Source: Tanypteryx hageni
Lineage: Eukaryota > Arthropoda > Insecta > Odonata > Petaluridae
NCBI GenBank assembly: GCA_028673005.1
Contig: CM054116.1
Coordinates: forward strand, 26,513,840 to 26,577,839
Reading direction: 5' to 3'
Length of the DNA stretch: 64,000 nucleotides
Made by a program: the position numbers and the translations under genes
Shown here: positions 34,801 through 45,950 of the stretch, one piece after another
How positions within the stretch are numbered: position 1 is the stretch's first letter
Layout: the number at the start of each line of letters is the position of its first letter
The notes under the pieces: generated by a model
The model's database searches: none
What the model was told of the DNA's origin: nothing
Seen by the model: the letters and a program-made list of their open reading frames with translations, nothing else

Positions 34801-37800
34801 AAGATGGCACTAATTCAAAAGGGGTTTCAGTTTAAACCCAAATGAGCAGCAAGAAAGAACCAGGCAAGCCAGAAACTTGAAATATGTCATTTTTCTTAAA
34901 AGATCTGCTATGTTTTTATAAATTAGAGAGAGGATTACTTTAATCATTGATAACAATGTTTTCTGATCCATGGTTTATGGACTATTACTATGCTTTTGTA
35001 ACAAATATACATTTTTATTATTTTCATAATGGGTGTTGTTTCATGATCCAGGAATGGAAAACCTCTTTTTCAAAAAAAAAAAGGTTTTGCTATTTGCAAT
35101 TTTGGCATCTGCAAATTTTTCCAAGAATGTAACCCCCTGAGGATAATGAGGGACTACAGTAACTGTAAAACATAATAAAACAATTGCCATAATGATAATT
35201 CCTTAGTACAAATCTCATCTAGATTTCTCTAACTCAATATAATTTTTAATATTTTTCTTCCAAAATTGACAAATTACAGCTTAGATCAGTGTTTTTCAAA
35301 CTTTTCGTCTTGCAAACCTGTGGAAGGGAATGCAAGACAAATAAATAAGTCTTCTGACTTGACTTCCCGCTAATTCACTATAAAAGCAATATACATACAC
35401 TAAAATATTGCCAAGTATCTAATAAGATCATTCCGTTCCTTGTTATTATCTGATATATTTTAGCTGGTTATGCACTGAATGTCTACATTTTCCTGAATAA
35501 CCTTGGGTCCCAGTTACAGGTCACGATCCCTACTTTGAAGAACATTGGCTTATATAATTGTATTATACTTGTCAGTTGTTGAGATAGTTTTTCTACAAAG
35601 GTTTACCAAAATTGACCCATGTCCTATAAGCCAAAGGTACATAGATATCTCAGTAAGTAGTAATTGGTTTTTTAAGTGCGTCGATGGCTATGGTCATTTT
35701 GCACTGCCATCAACTGGAGATACACACAGAAGAGAGGGAAAGCCGGTGCCGACATTAGCCTATTCTCAATGAAGAGCACTAAGGGGGCCAACTACTTAAC
35801 GTCCCTTCCGAAGGACGGAATGCTGAATTTGCACGGTCTCCTCAAACTGCACAAACAGGGGCAACCTCAAAAAATCTTACTTGCACAGGCAAGTAGCAGT
35901 CAGTGTCCTAACCACTACACCACCGGCACCCCCAAGATATCTCAGTCAGAGCCATAGTGAGTGTTTTTAGTGCCCTACGCAAATCTTTCATTTTGCGCCC
36001 TTAAACTAAAAATCTATAAAATACCATTGAAATAAATAGTTACAAAATAATTTATTATATGAAATACAAAATTGAAACAAAAAATTTGTTACAATATTAT
36101 CGAAATTATATTAAGTGGGATTTATTTGTCCTTTTTAAAAGAAAGACATCAATCAATTTATCGATATCTAATAACTTTGCTGTTTCGTATTCAATTGATA
36201 AAATAGCAAAGGAATTGAGTCAGCATCATTGATGATCTGCAAAATTTTTTGATAATTAACTATTGCTCTATCTAGCAGGAAGCATTAATTGCCGAAGTGA
36301 TCTTATGCACAAGGAAGGGGAAACGTCAGCGGCGTGTTCTCAATAAAATATAATATCCTAAAAGAAGAATTCACACTAGTAAATTTTATATTTTCCTCAT
36401 AATTAACTGCTAATCACTAAATATTATCCTTGGCAGCGTATCACTTCGTACTGCAAAAAAATAACAAAATACGAAATAAATACATTGAATTACTTCTTCC
36501 GATGGTTGGCGTTTTGTGCTGGTTAGAATTAATTAAGGACTTCGACTTCAAGTAAAACCTTACAGCATGACAAACACTGTACTACAACCAGATGCAACAG
36601 ACAATGCGCACTGCAACAGCATGACGTTGCAGGTGTAGACTGAATCCTCTATATTAGTTTTAATGCGTAACATGGTACAACCTTTTTCTGTGGTTTGTAA
36701 GTGACAGTTTTTTCATTTCATCTCGATGAATAAATTCCACAAGGTTGAGCCTGACTTAATTAATGATTTTTTCTGTAGTGTTTCCTAGGCCTGCTTGGAT
36801 GCGCTTATCTTCTTCTCGTTCATTATGCACATCGATACGCCGAAGAATTCGACACTATTATCCACATAGCATCTGAATGGCTGAATGAGATTGGGCACCG
36901 AAATAATGTTCATCATATTATTATGAAAAACATTATTTCGGAGCCCCATCTCATTCAGCGCCCTAGGTAATTGCCTAGGCTGCCTACCATATCACGATGG
37001 CTCTGATCTCAGTCATTCATGTAAGAACAGGCTAGGTTTGATTGACACCACTGATAAGAGAAACAGATACAAATGATTCAACTAGATTTTAGTAAGTGCA
37101 CATAGAAATAATATGATATACTGAAGAATATTTAATAGAATGTCACGAATAGAAGGAAAATAAGACAGAAGAAAAGAAAGAAGATGGTCACTTTATAACT
37201 GAGATATGTACTGATAGTTTTAAAAGTAACTATAAGATTGATATAGAAGTTATAAGCATGCCATAATAAATTTCTCCCATAAATCACAAATGTATACACA
37301 ACCTAGGTCTATGCAGCCCACCAGGCGATTCCCCATAGTGACAACGTAATATCATATATGGTATTTCATTAGTACCTTCTATTTAATATAACAAATTGTT
37401 CTTAGATGTGCATTTAAGAACTATATGGAGTTCTTTGATAAATGAGATTTATTTTACTTGGGTATTTTATTATGCTACTTTTTCGTTTTTGCTTCCAAAA
37501 ATAATGCAAATAAGAATTCAAGAACAAAAAATTTTGATGAATTTATTTTAAAATCTAGATGCATCATTTCAGTCTTTTCAACCATTGTGTCTTATTGGCT
37601 TTCACACAAGGTAGATTTTTTATAGATTTCTAAAATATAAAGATCCTAGACTATGCTATTAAATATTATCTATGATAATCATTCATACCATCAATGCGAC
37701 TGGTAACATGACATTCCATGCAAATGCTAATGTAGGTGCAGCCCATGTGGCTAGACATGTAGGTTGAGGAGGAGTCCTTCGCCTTTGTTCAGGTCCATTG

Positions 37801-40800
37801 TTTTGCTGAGAGCAAAGTGAAGGAAACAATGCTGTAACCACATTTTCTCCCCCATATGGTCTACCTCTTATTACTAGCACTGATCCAAGCTCTGTTAGGT
37901 ATAGGGCCATCATCCACCAGCCACAACCAAGGCAATAGTCCAGGAAATGCACCACAAAGATACCAAACTGTAATTTGTAATTATTAAACCATTTTTAGTT
38001 AAGAGTTTTAAAAATTATTTTATGGGACAAATATTACATTATGATAATTATAACTTCATTAGAAGTAGTAGCATTTCATTATTTTATTTACCAAAACTAT
38101 TCTACATTACTTCAAATGTTATCGTATTTCTAATTAAAACATCTTCGCTAGAAATTTGTAAAAGCTGAGCAAATTTAAGTTTGTCTATCAACCAATGATG
38201 TTATGCTGAGTAATATTCACTCTGAATCTATGCAGCATCCAAAAAACTAAATGATATATCTTGGACTATATTTTTCTAGAAAAATTCTCCAGGTTTTCTT
38301 CAATTGCCTAGGTTTTAATTTGTACAAAAAAACTTTTAACTCTATATATCAAACAGTTTGTTTGTTTGTGTGTATTTCTGGTTAATCAATCTCTGAGATT
38401 GTGGTGGAGCTTTCCATGTATATTGTGTTAGGTAGTATCATTTGCTCAATTATATTTCTGTTAAATAAAATTACCACTATTTTTTTGCTGCAAATTATTA
38501 ATTCACTTGTTCATTTTCTCACTGAACACTGTCCATTACACTCAAGTTCTCATTGCAACTGTGTCATGTTAAGATAAATCCCACATATGTGTTTGTTTTT
38601 TAATGCTCATTTTATTTATAGCAATTAAATATGAATAAGTTAATATATATAAATATTACTTTCTTGAGGATCAGAATTTCATGAATAACCCATCCTTAAC
38701 TAGAAACCTAATTGCTTTCCATCAAAGTCTAATGATCTCATAGATTCCCTCGTCACCATATTGTATCAAAGAAATGATCTTATGAAAAATTTTCTTTTTT
38801 CATGTAGAAACAATGCTCCTTAACATCTACATGTATAAGATTTTTGTTTTCACCAAATATAAGATTTTAAATAAAAATAGTGATGAAAATGTGAAATTGA
38901 AATTGATTCTGATGGGTACAATCAATTGCAGTAATTAAACTTAAGCTTGGAAACTATAAAATCTCTCGATGAAATAGTGTCAACTTTGAAATGCAAATAT
39001 TTTCAAACCATATAAAACTGCATAGAAAGTGGCATTTTATGTTGAACAATAAATGAGTTAACCCACCTCTGTTGTCATAGGCAAGCCTAAAACAAATCCA
39101 AAAGCACAGGCAAAGAAGGTGATTGTTGTTTCCCAAACTTTTAATTTCTTCACATTAATTGCTGTTATTCCAGTGATAACACAGTGCCAAATTGCTAGCT
39201 GCAAAGAAAGTAATGCACTATAAAACATCCAATGAAACAAATCAATGTTTATATATTTACCTCACTAAAGGTCATTAGAAAATGGTTTCTTATACTAAGT
39301 GCAGGGACGACCAAGTACTTTCGGGGGCTTGGATGCAAGCAAGTTTTTGGGGCCCTCCTATGTCAAAAAATACCTGCCATTTTGTACACATCAATGTTAT
39401 AGCTTAGAGAGAACATGTACTTATAATTATAAAGTATCTATAATAATAATAAATTTAATAAAAAAGCAAAAATTTGTTAAAAGATGTAAATATATTATTT
39501 ATACTCAACATTTTGGGGCCCCTAAAAATCGGGGGCCTGGATGCCTCACATCCGCTGCACCCCCCCCCCCCACTTGGCCGGCCCTGTCTAAGAGCCACTA
39601 ATTAATTATTTCTAAAACGGTAATAAAACCCTTAAAATAGAAAACTTGATTTTTCTGGTTTTTTAGCCATTTAACATAATAGAACGTGCTTATCAGACTT
39701 GGAAGAATTTTTATTGAATTATGTGAGGAATGTTTCATTAAGGACAAAAATTGAAAAAAAAAATGCCGATAAGGATTTCAAAATGAATGTAAACCAATTA
39801 AATTACTTAAAAAACAAAAAGTAGATGCATAGAAGTTGAATTTGCTATAATCTAAATGAAATCTCGAAATACTTACTTGCTGAGCAATTCCAAATAAGAT
39901 AAGAGTAAAATAAAATATAACAGCCCAAAAAGGAGACAACTGTGACGTTCCAAGCAGGGCAAAAGTAGCAGGAGCCAGTTCTGTGGCCATTCTGAGTGAC
40001 TGATATCCACTCCTCCCACTTGCAGTTGCCTCTCTTAAGAATTCCAATTCTCCACTTTGACTCCATCCAAAATTAATTGGCCCCCACGGAATGGCAATTT
40101 GTACTCCAGCAATCAAAGGCACATGGGTCATGTATCTAGCAGGTGTGGTTGGTAGGGGAGGTAAAACCGACGAGTCTACAGCAACAGGATCAGGAGGATC
40201 CAGAGGCCAGAGGAAAGCATACGTTGACATTTTCTCTGCAAAATATAGGAGAATGTTTAAAAATTAATATCACTTTTTGAAGGTTTTTCTTGGGCATAGG
40301 GCAATTTGTCTGCCAAAATTATTTCAATGACTGTTCGAGAAACATAGTCCAACTACAGATTTATGTTTTCATGTGGCTCAAAATATTCTTTTACCTTTGG
40401 AATTATCTGCTAATTTTTTAGATTCCTTTTATTAATATGCTCCTATTTTTTGTTATTCAAATGTCAGATAATAATTAGGAAATATTTGTCAGTTGAATGA
40501 AAATTTTGTGGGAGGTATTTAGAATGCTTATGGATGAGGAACTTTCAACTGACAATGAGATGCATGCTATGAAAAAATCAAAAAGGATAAGGAGACAAAA
40601 GGAAGTTGTGTTATGAAGAAGTTAGTGACTAAGTTTTTCAGCAAATCTATGGTAATGGAATACAAGAAATGGTAAGGACAATGAGAGAGATTGGCAAATG
40701 CCTTAAAACGTTTTTCTATATATATATAATACAGTAGGTCATTTACAACAAAATTAACCACAACTCACCAAATGAACTTGGCATGTACTCATAGTCTCCT

Positions 40801-43800
40801 TTGCTGTGAAGCAAATGAACACAAGCATTTCCGAGAAAAGCTGAGAGAAGGAGAATAAACATCGTTAATGAGATGACTATAATGGTGTCCCTGTGCAGAG
40901 TACTCCTTTTTTTACATCCAGATTGTTTTTCAATTCCTGCATTGTGAGAAGTTATCTGCATCGCTGATGCTCCTAGGAGTCCCCATGTGAAAAAAACCTC
41001 TAAGGCAGCAGCGACCCAACACTTGAGTTAAGAATGAAAGTTAATTGAAATAAAATGAGGTAAAATAAAAATTTATTTATCAAAATACAAGCATTCATGA
41101 TATTTTATTTCCTTTAAATCAGACAATCTTTCCTTACCTTGCTATTGAGAAAGAATTCACTCCAAACAGTTTCATGAAATATATATCTTGGATCACCTAA
41201 TGGAGTAATTCCCAGCATTTTTATGCATACCACAGTAATGCAAAGGACTGCAAGTGGCACAAAAACATAAACTACTTTGCCATATGATTTCAGACCTTTA
41301 ACAAAAATGAAAAAAAAAAAAATCCGTTAACTGTAAACGTAAAATATTCCTGATAAGAAAACAAAGCATAAATGGTGTTCATAGTTTAAATAAGGGTAAT
41401 TCTAAATTTAGGAGCAATCTACCTTTGCATAGACACACAAAAATGATCATCCACACGACGGCTAGGTTGAATACTAATTGAAACTTTAAGTGACCAAAAT
41501 TACTCTCCGAGGTTGATAGGTTGTGTCTTTGCAAGACAACACCACTGCAATAGAAAGAAATATTTTTAAAATTATACATTAATGCATTTAAATGATGTAT
41601 TTATGTGCAGTATATGAACATCTCAAAATAATTATGAAAAATATTGATTTTTATTATAACCAAAATCTGATAAATAAAAAGACAATAGAGTCATACCCCA
41701 TTTAACACTGGGGATGCATCCCTGAAAATGAGAGCGCTAACCGAATCAGTGTTATGTGAGGTTATTTTGGTACAGTACTTGTACATTCCTAAAATCGTAA
41801 TTTATTACCAGTTTTCAAAATATTAGTACTATATCCGCTCTTCTATCCGATACTCTTAAAAATGTACTGTAAATAATTAATCCATGCGCAATATAGCAGA
41901 TCTGCTACACACTAGAAATCCTACAATATAGTAACTGTCACAGCTTTTTTGTACTTTTCTCACATCGTAACAGATTCCACACACTCATTTAATAATCAGC
42001 ACCCAATAGGTGTCCAATTTTGTGAAATATGTAAACAAAACGATAGGTGGCTCTGCAGTATGAGAACGTGGTGTTTCTGCTGTGGTTCTTTCGATGATTT
42101 CGGCAGTTTCCTTCAGTTATTTTGATTGAAAATTTTCTGCTACATACCGAAAATGTGCAATAAAATCAAATCACACATCTTGTAATTTTTTTATTATTTC
42201 TTCTATTATGCAACACATACAAAGAACATCTTCAAACTCTTCAGCCAGGTCAACCAGATTTTGTATAGGCACCTCATTTTTCATCGGAATTGTCATAGGC
42301 AAAAAAATCCCCAAAAAAACCCGGACTCGACTCCAGAAGATAATTACTATTTCCCATAGGGTAACACGTGAAAAATCAATTTAGTGATGTGCAAGCTTTC
42401 ATTCTTTTGCTCATAAAAATTAGAAACATTGACCCTCAATCTTCGAACTAGGACTATTTAAAATGAAAATGAGCACGGTTTTTTTAGTCTTATTGCTGAT
42501 AGTCTCCCTCTGTCCGTAAACACTCTAATTTAACGTTTTTTTTGGCAAAATTTAGTGATTTCATGATGATTGACAACCATGCCATTGTCGAAATCAAGAT
42601 CTCATTATTGTCTCAGTATGAGATTTTAAAGTTAAATTATAAACAATGTATTCCGTCTCGTCATATTGACGGGCTTTTATACTAGTAAAAATATAATTTC
42701 GAAAGTTATATTTAGTTCTTCTTGAGTTAAGAGCACCTACGAAAATGCATAGAGAAAGTAAAAAATCTGTCCAAGAACAAAAAGCGTTATAACGAACCAG
42801 TGTTGTACAGGGCAGTGTTAAACGGAGTATTACTGTAGATACTGTTAAAATTTTGGAAGTACAAAAAAGATGAACAAAAAAGCAATAATTCAGTTGAATT
42901 GTTTTCTTCCACTACAAATGCTATCTGCTTGATTTTTATTAAGAGATAGTAGAAAAAGTACCATAATTTCTACTTTTAGATAGCCAATATTTTTAGATTA
43001 TGAATATGTACTACATGATATATTTTAAAATTAAACCAATGAATTATTAGAGATAGAAGAGGTTTTCATATTTATTTTTGTAAGAACTGAATAAGGTTTC
43101 ATTGAAATTGCCTTGTATGATCACCATTGTAATTGTGGACTGATAATGAATCTAATCTAATATATCAGGTTTATAAAAAATAATCTGACCTGAAATAATC
43201 AGGAACAGTTTCATCTAATTTATATGAGCCATTATGCACAGCTGGACTTCCTGAAACAAAAGAACAATTTAAAGACCTTACATATGATTTGATAAATTAC
43301 ATTGAAAGATTCAATAATCTAATCTGTTAGGTAGAAAATTTACACAAATTAGTTTTATATCACAAATTGTTTTTGAGTATTGCATATTAGCTCCTTGAAT
43401 CTGTTTCCCCTACAATACTGCTGGTTTTCCAATGAAAGGACATGGAGAAAAGGAATATAAATAACATATTAAGAAATAATTACTTTGTCTGAAGAAGCCA
43501 AGCAGCGTCATACATGAAACTGCCAAAAATCATTATCAATAAAACTACACATCAATATATGACAAGGCCAAAAAAAACTCCATCATAGTGTTAAATCAGT
43601 GTGAAAACCTTCACTTATAGTTTTTTATCAAATGCTACATATTTTAAAAGTAAGGAAGGTTTCAGGCTTCATTTAAAATAAACTATAATAGTTACCTTCT
43701 CGATACAGCTCAAAAGGTTCAGCCCATCTGTAAAGATCCTGTTTTGTGATGAATGAATCCCTGAAGTAAATAAACATCCAAGAAACTCCTACAATACTGT

Positions 43801-44740
43801 ATATACCCAAAAGGGCTTGTGATGCCAAAATGGCTACTCCTATTCCCTATAAAACAAAAAAATTAACTGCACCTTAAGCAATTGACAGTTTGGCTCAATA
43901 TAAAACTAATTTATACCAATTAAAAACCCATCTCTGATTTAAATATTTACATAGTATAAAAATTAAGCAATGCTTTTGTGATTTAACCGTTCAAGTAAAA
44001 TGCTTTCAATGAGATTTGAGAGAGACTCAAGGTACCTGAAAAACTGGTGATATTTTCCACATATCAATCACTCCAGCTCCCAAGTACTGCCCAATTGAAG
44101 CATGAAATGTGTAAAGTGGAATGCCAAATACCACTGATAGGATGATAAACTGAATAATGAAGTTGGCTGAAAGAGAAGAAAGCGATAGATTAAAAATAGC
44201 ATATAAATTGTAAGCATTGCTAATGCTTTAAAACTTTATATTACAACAATGCTAGATTCTTGAAATAATACTGATCCATTGATATTAAAGTAATACAAAT
44301 GTTGCTATAACTGAAATTAAAATGCCGAGTTAAAGGATTATTTTATCTTTCCAAGCTAATTGAGAGAACATTACTTTAATCCATAGAATTAAATATAATG
44401 CAATATGGAATGTTAATATTCTCTATATAAAGCGCATTCAAGTATCATCACGATGAAAGCAAAATTCGATTTTTCGAAGAGCATCTAAGAAGTAGTATAT
44501 GAATGAATGAGAATAAATGAAGCCAATATTGGCCAAATTTTTGTAGACAGTTAATTCGTTCATTATCAGTGCAGTTTCTGATTATAAAAAATCATATCGG
44601 TACTTACCACCAAAATGTACGCTGAGTATAGCGAAGCGGCTGATATTAAAGAGGCCAACGGTGCATCCAAGGCAAGCAAACATTGAGCTGAAGCCATGCG
44701 GCCATTGATCGAAGGGACTCTGTGCCGCACCGGATTCCAT
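20124..44740 (-). CDS. bdg: SLC6-family orphan transporter, bedraggled-like, 14 coding exons
   Basis: Exons: 44608-44740, 44036-44166, 43696-43846, 43190-43250, 41423-41544, 41138-41295, 40769-41021, 39877-40235, 39067-39198, 37689-37967, 33346-33621, 32139-32371, 30756-31059, 20124-20579. All introns are GT-AG and the phases add up to 3048 nt (1015 residues plus stop). Twelve membrane segments follow the LeuT/SLC6 plan, with TM1 reading CTVGLFNISRF and TM8 FWAVIFYFTLILFGIAQQ. Residues about 686-1015 form a long polar cytoplasmic tail, unusual for SLC6. The ATG at 44738-44740 gives a very short N-terminus. The frame is open further up to 44803, so an upstream exon could extend it. The name bdg rests on remembered resemblance to the Drosophila protein; SLC6 membership is firm. 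The substrate is unknown. Confidence 0.8.
22170..22225 (+). repeat. LINE 3'-end-like fragment
   Basis: CTTCCTAGTCTCAATCTCGC followed by CTAATAAAGAATATTATC matches a similar end at 52025-52075. The downstream short-period tail (TCTATCTATCTC) fits a retroposon 3' terminus. Confidence 0.45.
22560..22700. repeat. Dispersed SINE-like repeat, copy 2 of 4
   Basis: It contains AAATCGATTTTGATGTGGTA, then TTATGGGAAATAG and GGAGTCGAACCC. The reverse complement of the last motif reads GGGTTCGACTCC, a close pol III B-box match. Confidence 0.55.
22824..22893. repeat. (TA)n microsatellite
   Basis: About 35 uninterrupted TA units lie within transporter intron 13. Confidence 0.95.
24564..26342. mobile_element. 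piggyBac-type element at TTAA
   Basis: TTAA occurs at 24560-24563 and 26343-26346. The ends are CCCCTCAAGCCCGG and CGGCGTTGAGGGG. Removing the element and one TTAA rejoins the Tigger frame exactly (WVL to KGIV). The right end carries two direct copies of GCAGGACGTAATAGTACGCC. No intact transposase is seen. A minus-strand FPWCLKCNVG stretch near 26020 hints at the Cys-rich tail of a lost piggyBac protein. Confidence 0.85.
27441..27900. mobile_element. hAT MITE (family A), copy without nested insert
   Basis: It matches 9152-10188 minus the 9189-9744 insert. Ends are CAGCATTTCCCAACCGG and GGTTGGGAACTGTTG, with flanks GGCTAGCC and GGCTCGAC. It contains the uninterrupted ACCCATAGGGGTTCG site. Confidence 0.85.
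28741..29300. repeat. Long foldback element, arms about 245 bp
   Basis: The left arm (28741-28986) and right arm (about 29055-29300) are inverted copies. Shared blocks include CTTTCAGAAAACTTCTGA, TTGATTGCCTTATA versus GTGATTGCCTTATA, and AATAAAGGAATT. The central spacer is about 68 bp. The arms differ at many positions, so this is an old palindrome in the transporter intron. Confidence 0.8.
29839..30091. mobile_element. hAT MITE
   Basis: Ends are CAAGGACATACCCAGG and TTTCTGGGTATGTGCATG. Exact 8-bp flanks GTTGGTGT lie at 29831-29838 and 30092-30099. Confidence 0.85.
30092..30755. other. Intronic, nothing recognised
   Basis: AT-rich part of transporter intron 13 next to exon 13. I see no repeat ends or coding features. 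Confidence 0.4.
30756..33621 (-). CDS. bdg: Transporter exons 11-13: TM12 and PPxY-bearing tail
   Basis: Exon 11 ends TM11 and contains TM12 (SFLQLIPLLAVPFIALIQTI). Exon 12 is Gly/Ser/Asn-rich and ends with PPKY (about 747-750) and PPSY (about 753-756). Exon 13 has a basic helix (KLLRQSFRRSMRRL) and PPDY (about 844-847), followed by VLVEIRQALRQNLQQ. PPxY motifs bind WW domains such as those of Nedd4-type ubiquitin ligases, which suggests regulated endocytosis. That link is inferred. Confidence 0.75.
31721..32020. mobile_element. hAT MITE, exact 8-bp duplication
   Basis: Ends CAGTGGTGAGCAACCT and AGGTTGCCTACCACTG are inverted. The flanks ACCTACAT are identical (31713-31720 and 32021-32028). 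Internal GCGGCCCG-type motifs are typical of this family. Confidence 0.9.
32531..32597. repeat. Perfect 28-bp inverted repeat (hairpin)
   Basis: Arms 32531-32558 and 32570-32597 are perfectly complementary over 28 bases around an 11-base loop. The arm begins TGGTAAAAGGTAAAAATCTC. It lies in a transporter intron between exons 11 and 12. Confidence 0.95.
32779..33057. mobile_element. hAT MITE
   Basis: Ends are CAGTGTTTCCCAAA and AAAGTTTGGGAACCACCAA. The flanks TCATAATA and TCATAACC agree at six of eight bases. Confidence 0.65.
33622..35286. other. Transporter intron 10, proximal part
   Basis: No coding sequence and no clear element. Open frames such as 33764-34102 lack any family feature. Confidence 0.4.
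35287..35547. mobile_element. hAT MITE
   Basis: Ends are CAGTGTTTTTCAAACTTTTC and TACTTTGAAGAACATTG. The flanks GCTTAGAT and GCTTATAT differ at one base. The left end resembles that of the hAT transposon at 10197. Confidence 0.8.
35690..35938 (-). repeat. tRNA-derived SINE, minus orientation
   Basis: Read on minus, it opens with GGTGGTGTAGTGGTTAG, an A-box-bearing tRNA-like head. A body follows with CCTTCGGAAGGGACGTTAA and GAATAGGCTAATGTCGGCAC. A second, headless copy is at 54775-54955. The 17-nt head is identical to the tRNA-like module at the 5' end of the LINE at 60.8 kb. Confidence 0.7.
35947..37005. mobile_element. Large non-autonomous hAT element
   Basis: Ends are CAGAGCCATAGTGA and TATCACGATGGCTCTG. 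Exact 8-bp flanks ATCTCAGT lie at 35939-35946 and 37006-37013. It contains a hairpin at about 36880-36959. No transposase remnant was recognised. Confidence 0.85.
36880..36959. repeat. Imperfect hairpin inside the hAT element
   Basis: GCTGAATGAGATTGGGC and CCGAAATAATGTT reappear inverted (GCTGAATGAGATGGGGC in reverse). Arms are about 31 bp, around an AT-rich loop that is itself partly palindromic. Confidence 0.75.
37689..41544 (-). CDS. bdg: Transporter exons 5-10: TM4-TM11 core
   Basis: Exon 5 is TM4 (FQLVFNLAVVWMIIFVCLC) and exon 6 TM5 (VYVFVPLAVLCITVVCIKML). Exon 7 holds TM6 (LEVFFTWGLLGASAMQITSH) and TM7 (IVISLTMFILLLSAFLGNAC). Exon 8 holds an extended loop 4 and most of TM8. Exon 9 completes TM8 and gives TM9. 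Exon 10 gives TM10 (HFLDYCLGCGWWMMALYL) and the start of TM11. The TM6 sequence keeps the small-residue pattern of the SLC6 unwound helix. Confidence 0.8.
39302..39586. mobile_element. hAT MITE
   Basis: Ends are CAGGGACGACCAAG and CTTGGCCGGCCCTG. The flanks ACTAAGTG and TCTAAGAG agree at six of eight bases. It carries a run of about 14 C near 39571. Confidence 0.7.
41688..42835. mobile_element. Tigger-derived non-autonomous element
   Basis: Ends GAGTCATACCCCATTTAACA and, in reverse, CAGTAATACTCCGTTTAACA share 18 of 23 terminal bases. Both are flanked by TA and match the style of pogo/Tigger termini. It contains SINE-like copy 3. Confidence 0.7.
42310..42470. repeat. Dispersed SINE-like repeat, copy 3 of 4
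   Basis: It contains CTCGACTCCAG, TTTCCCATAGGGTAACACGT and GCAAGCTTTCATTCTTTT in the same orientation as copy 4. It is nested in the Tigger-derived element. Confidence 0.55.
43190..44740 (-). CDS. bdg: Transporter exons 1-4: TM1-TM3 and extracellular loop 2
   Basis: Residues 1-44 carry the WPHGFSSMF entry into TM1. Exon 2 (45-88) is TM2, with FIIQFIILSVVFGIPLY and GQYLGAG. Exon 3 (89-138) is TM3 (LLGIYSIVGVSWMFIYFRD). Exon 4 is only 61 nt and lies in loop 2 with an HNGS N-glycosylation sequon. A second sequon (HNLS) follows in exon 5. The paired cysteines usual in SLC6 loop 2 are absent. Confidence 0.8.
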
Positions 44741-45950
44741 GTTCGAGTCTCCAGTTTCTCCGTCGCCGGCACTTGAAGGCCTTAACACGGAACCAAAGGG
44801 AAATTATTTTTCATGTTAATCGAAATGAAAAAATCCTCAAATCGCACAACGTGCATCTACAGTGCAACAAATATGAAAACATATTTAAAACGACCGAATT
44901 TGTGGTACACGAAATCATCTGCTTCATCAATACGTAATTTAGAATACATAAAAGTCGAAACACATGTATACTGAACACGATCCTCGGTGGAGTTCACTCA
45001 TTTGACTTATAACACACTTCAACACTTCCATTATATTTACCCATCGACACAAAAATAAACCTTTTCAGACGGCCACCTCCACATAAGAAAAAAACGTACA
45101 CCTTCCACGCGGATAAAGGTATGTGTTCAAATTCAAACGGAATTTGTCCCATTTACCTCGATCAAACAAACGCACTAGCGCGTTAAATATTTGTTAGTTT
45201 AGTCGCCGCACGTCACCACACGAAACCCAAAGGCGCGGGTCAGGAAAACGCTTTTGCAGTTATCGCAGAGTGGCATTAAAGAAGGCCGCCGACTAAGAGG
45301 CAACACACAGCTTCCGCCCTCTCCCTCACACCCATCTTCTCCACCTCCTCCCAACTATTCCCTTGACTCCCTTACGAGTTTGGATCGCTTCGCCCTAATT
45401 TTTATCGTCATTATGAAAACTGAATGTTTCAAAACAGTTGAACCCGCTACAGAGCCCAGACTTCAAACTGTGCCCTAACGCACATGTTGAAGACACCGTC
45501 CACGAACCTCAGCAATCGGGTAAAAATGTCGTGTTTCCGGAACGTATCTTTCCAAAATGGATTACATTAGAACCTGCGATCACATCAAGGAATAGAAAAT
45601 ACCTCTTATATATCCGCGATTGTTTCGATTCTCTCTCCCTCTCGGTCGATTCGCGCAGTTCTCTCACTAATAGTCCGCGACACTGAATTTTACCCGAACG
45701 GCTTCGGCTCATGCGCACACCTTTGTCAGTTCGCGTTAATTGTGCGTACGAACGAGTTCCACCTCGTCGAAGCGACCCGCAACGCGTCTTTAGAATCTTC
45801 GGGAGAGGCGGGCGGCGAGGGAGGGTTCCTTTAATAGGAGAGGGGGAGTCGAATTGGGTGGGAGTGGAAGGACGTGCACGGCGCAGGCAGAAGCCAGGGA
45901 GAGAGCAAAATAGATTAACGCCGTTTTTGGAGTCTGTTTAGTGCCTACGT
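44741..45950 (-). promoter_or_regulatory. Presumed 5' UTR/promoter region of the transporter gene
   Basis: This is upstream of the transporter ATG. CpG-richer patches occur around 45170-45300 and 45640-45930, against an AT-rich background. A CATGCGCA motif at about 45713 resembles an NRF1-type site. Short frames on both strands have no domain features. Untranslated exons cannot be placed without transcripts. Confidence 0.4.

Noticed and set aside
44738..44788. Longer transporter N-terminus beginning at GTG 44788
   Set aside because: The frame is open upstream to a stop at 44804-44806, but no ATG lies there. The ATG at 44740 is simpler unless an upstream exon is spliced on.
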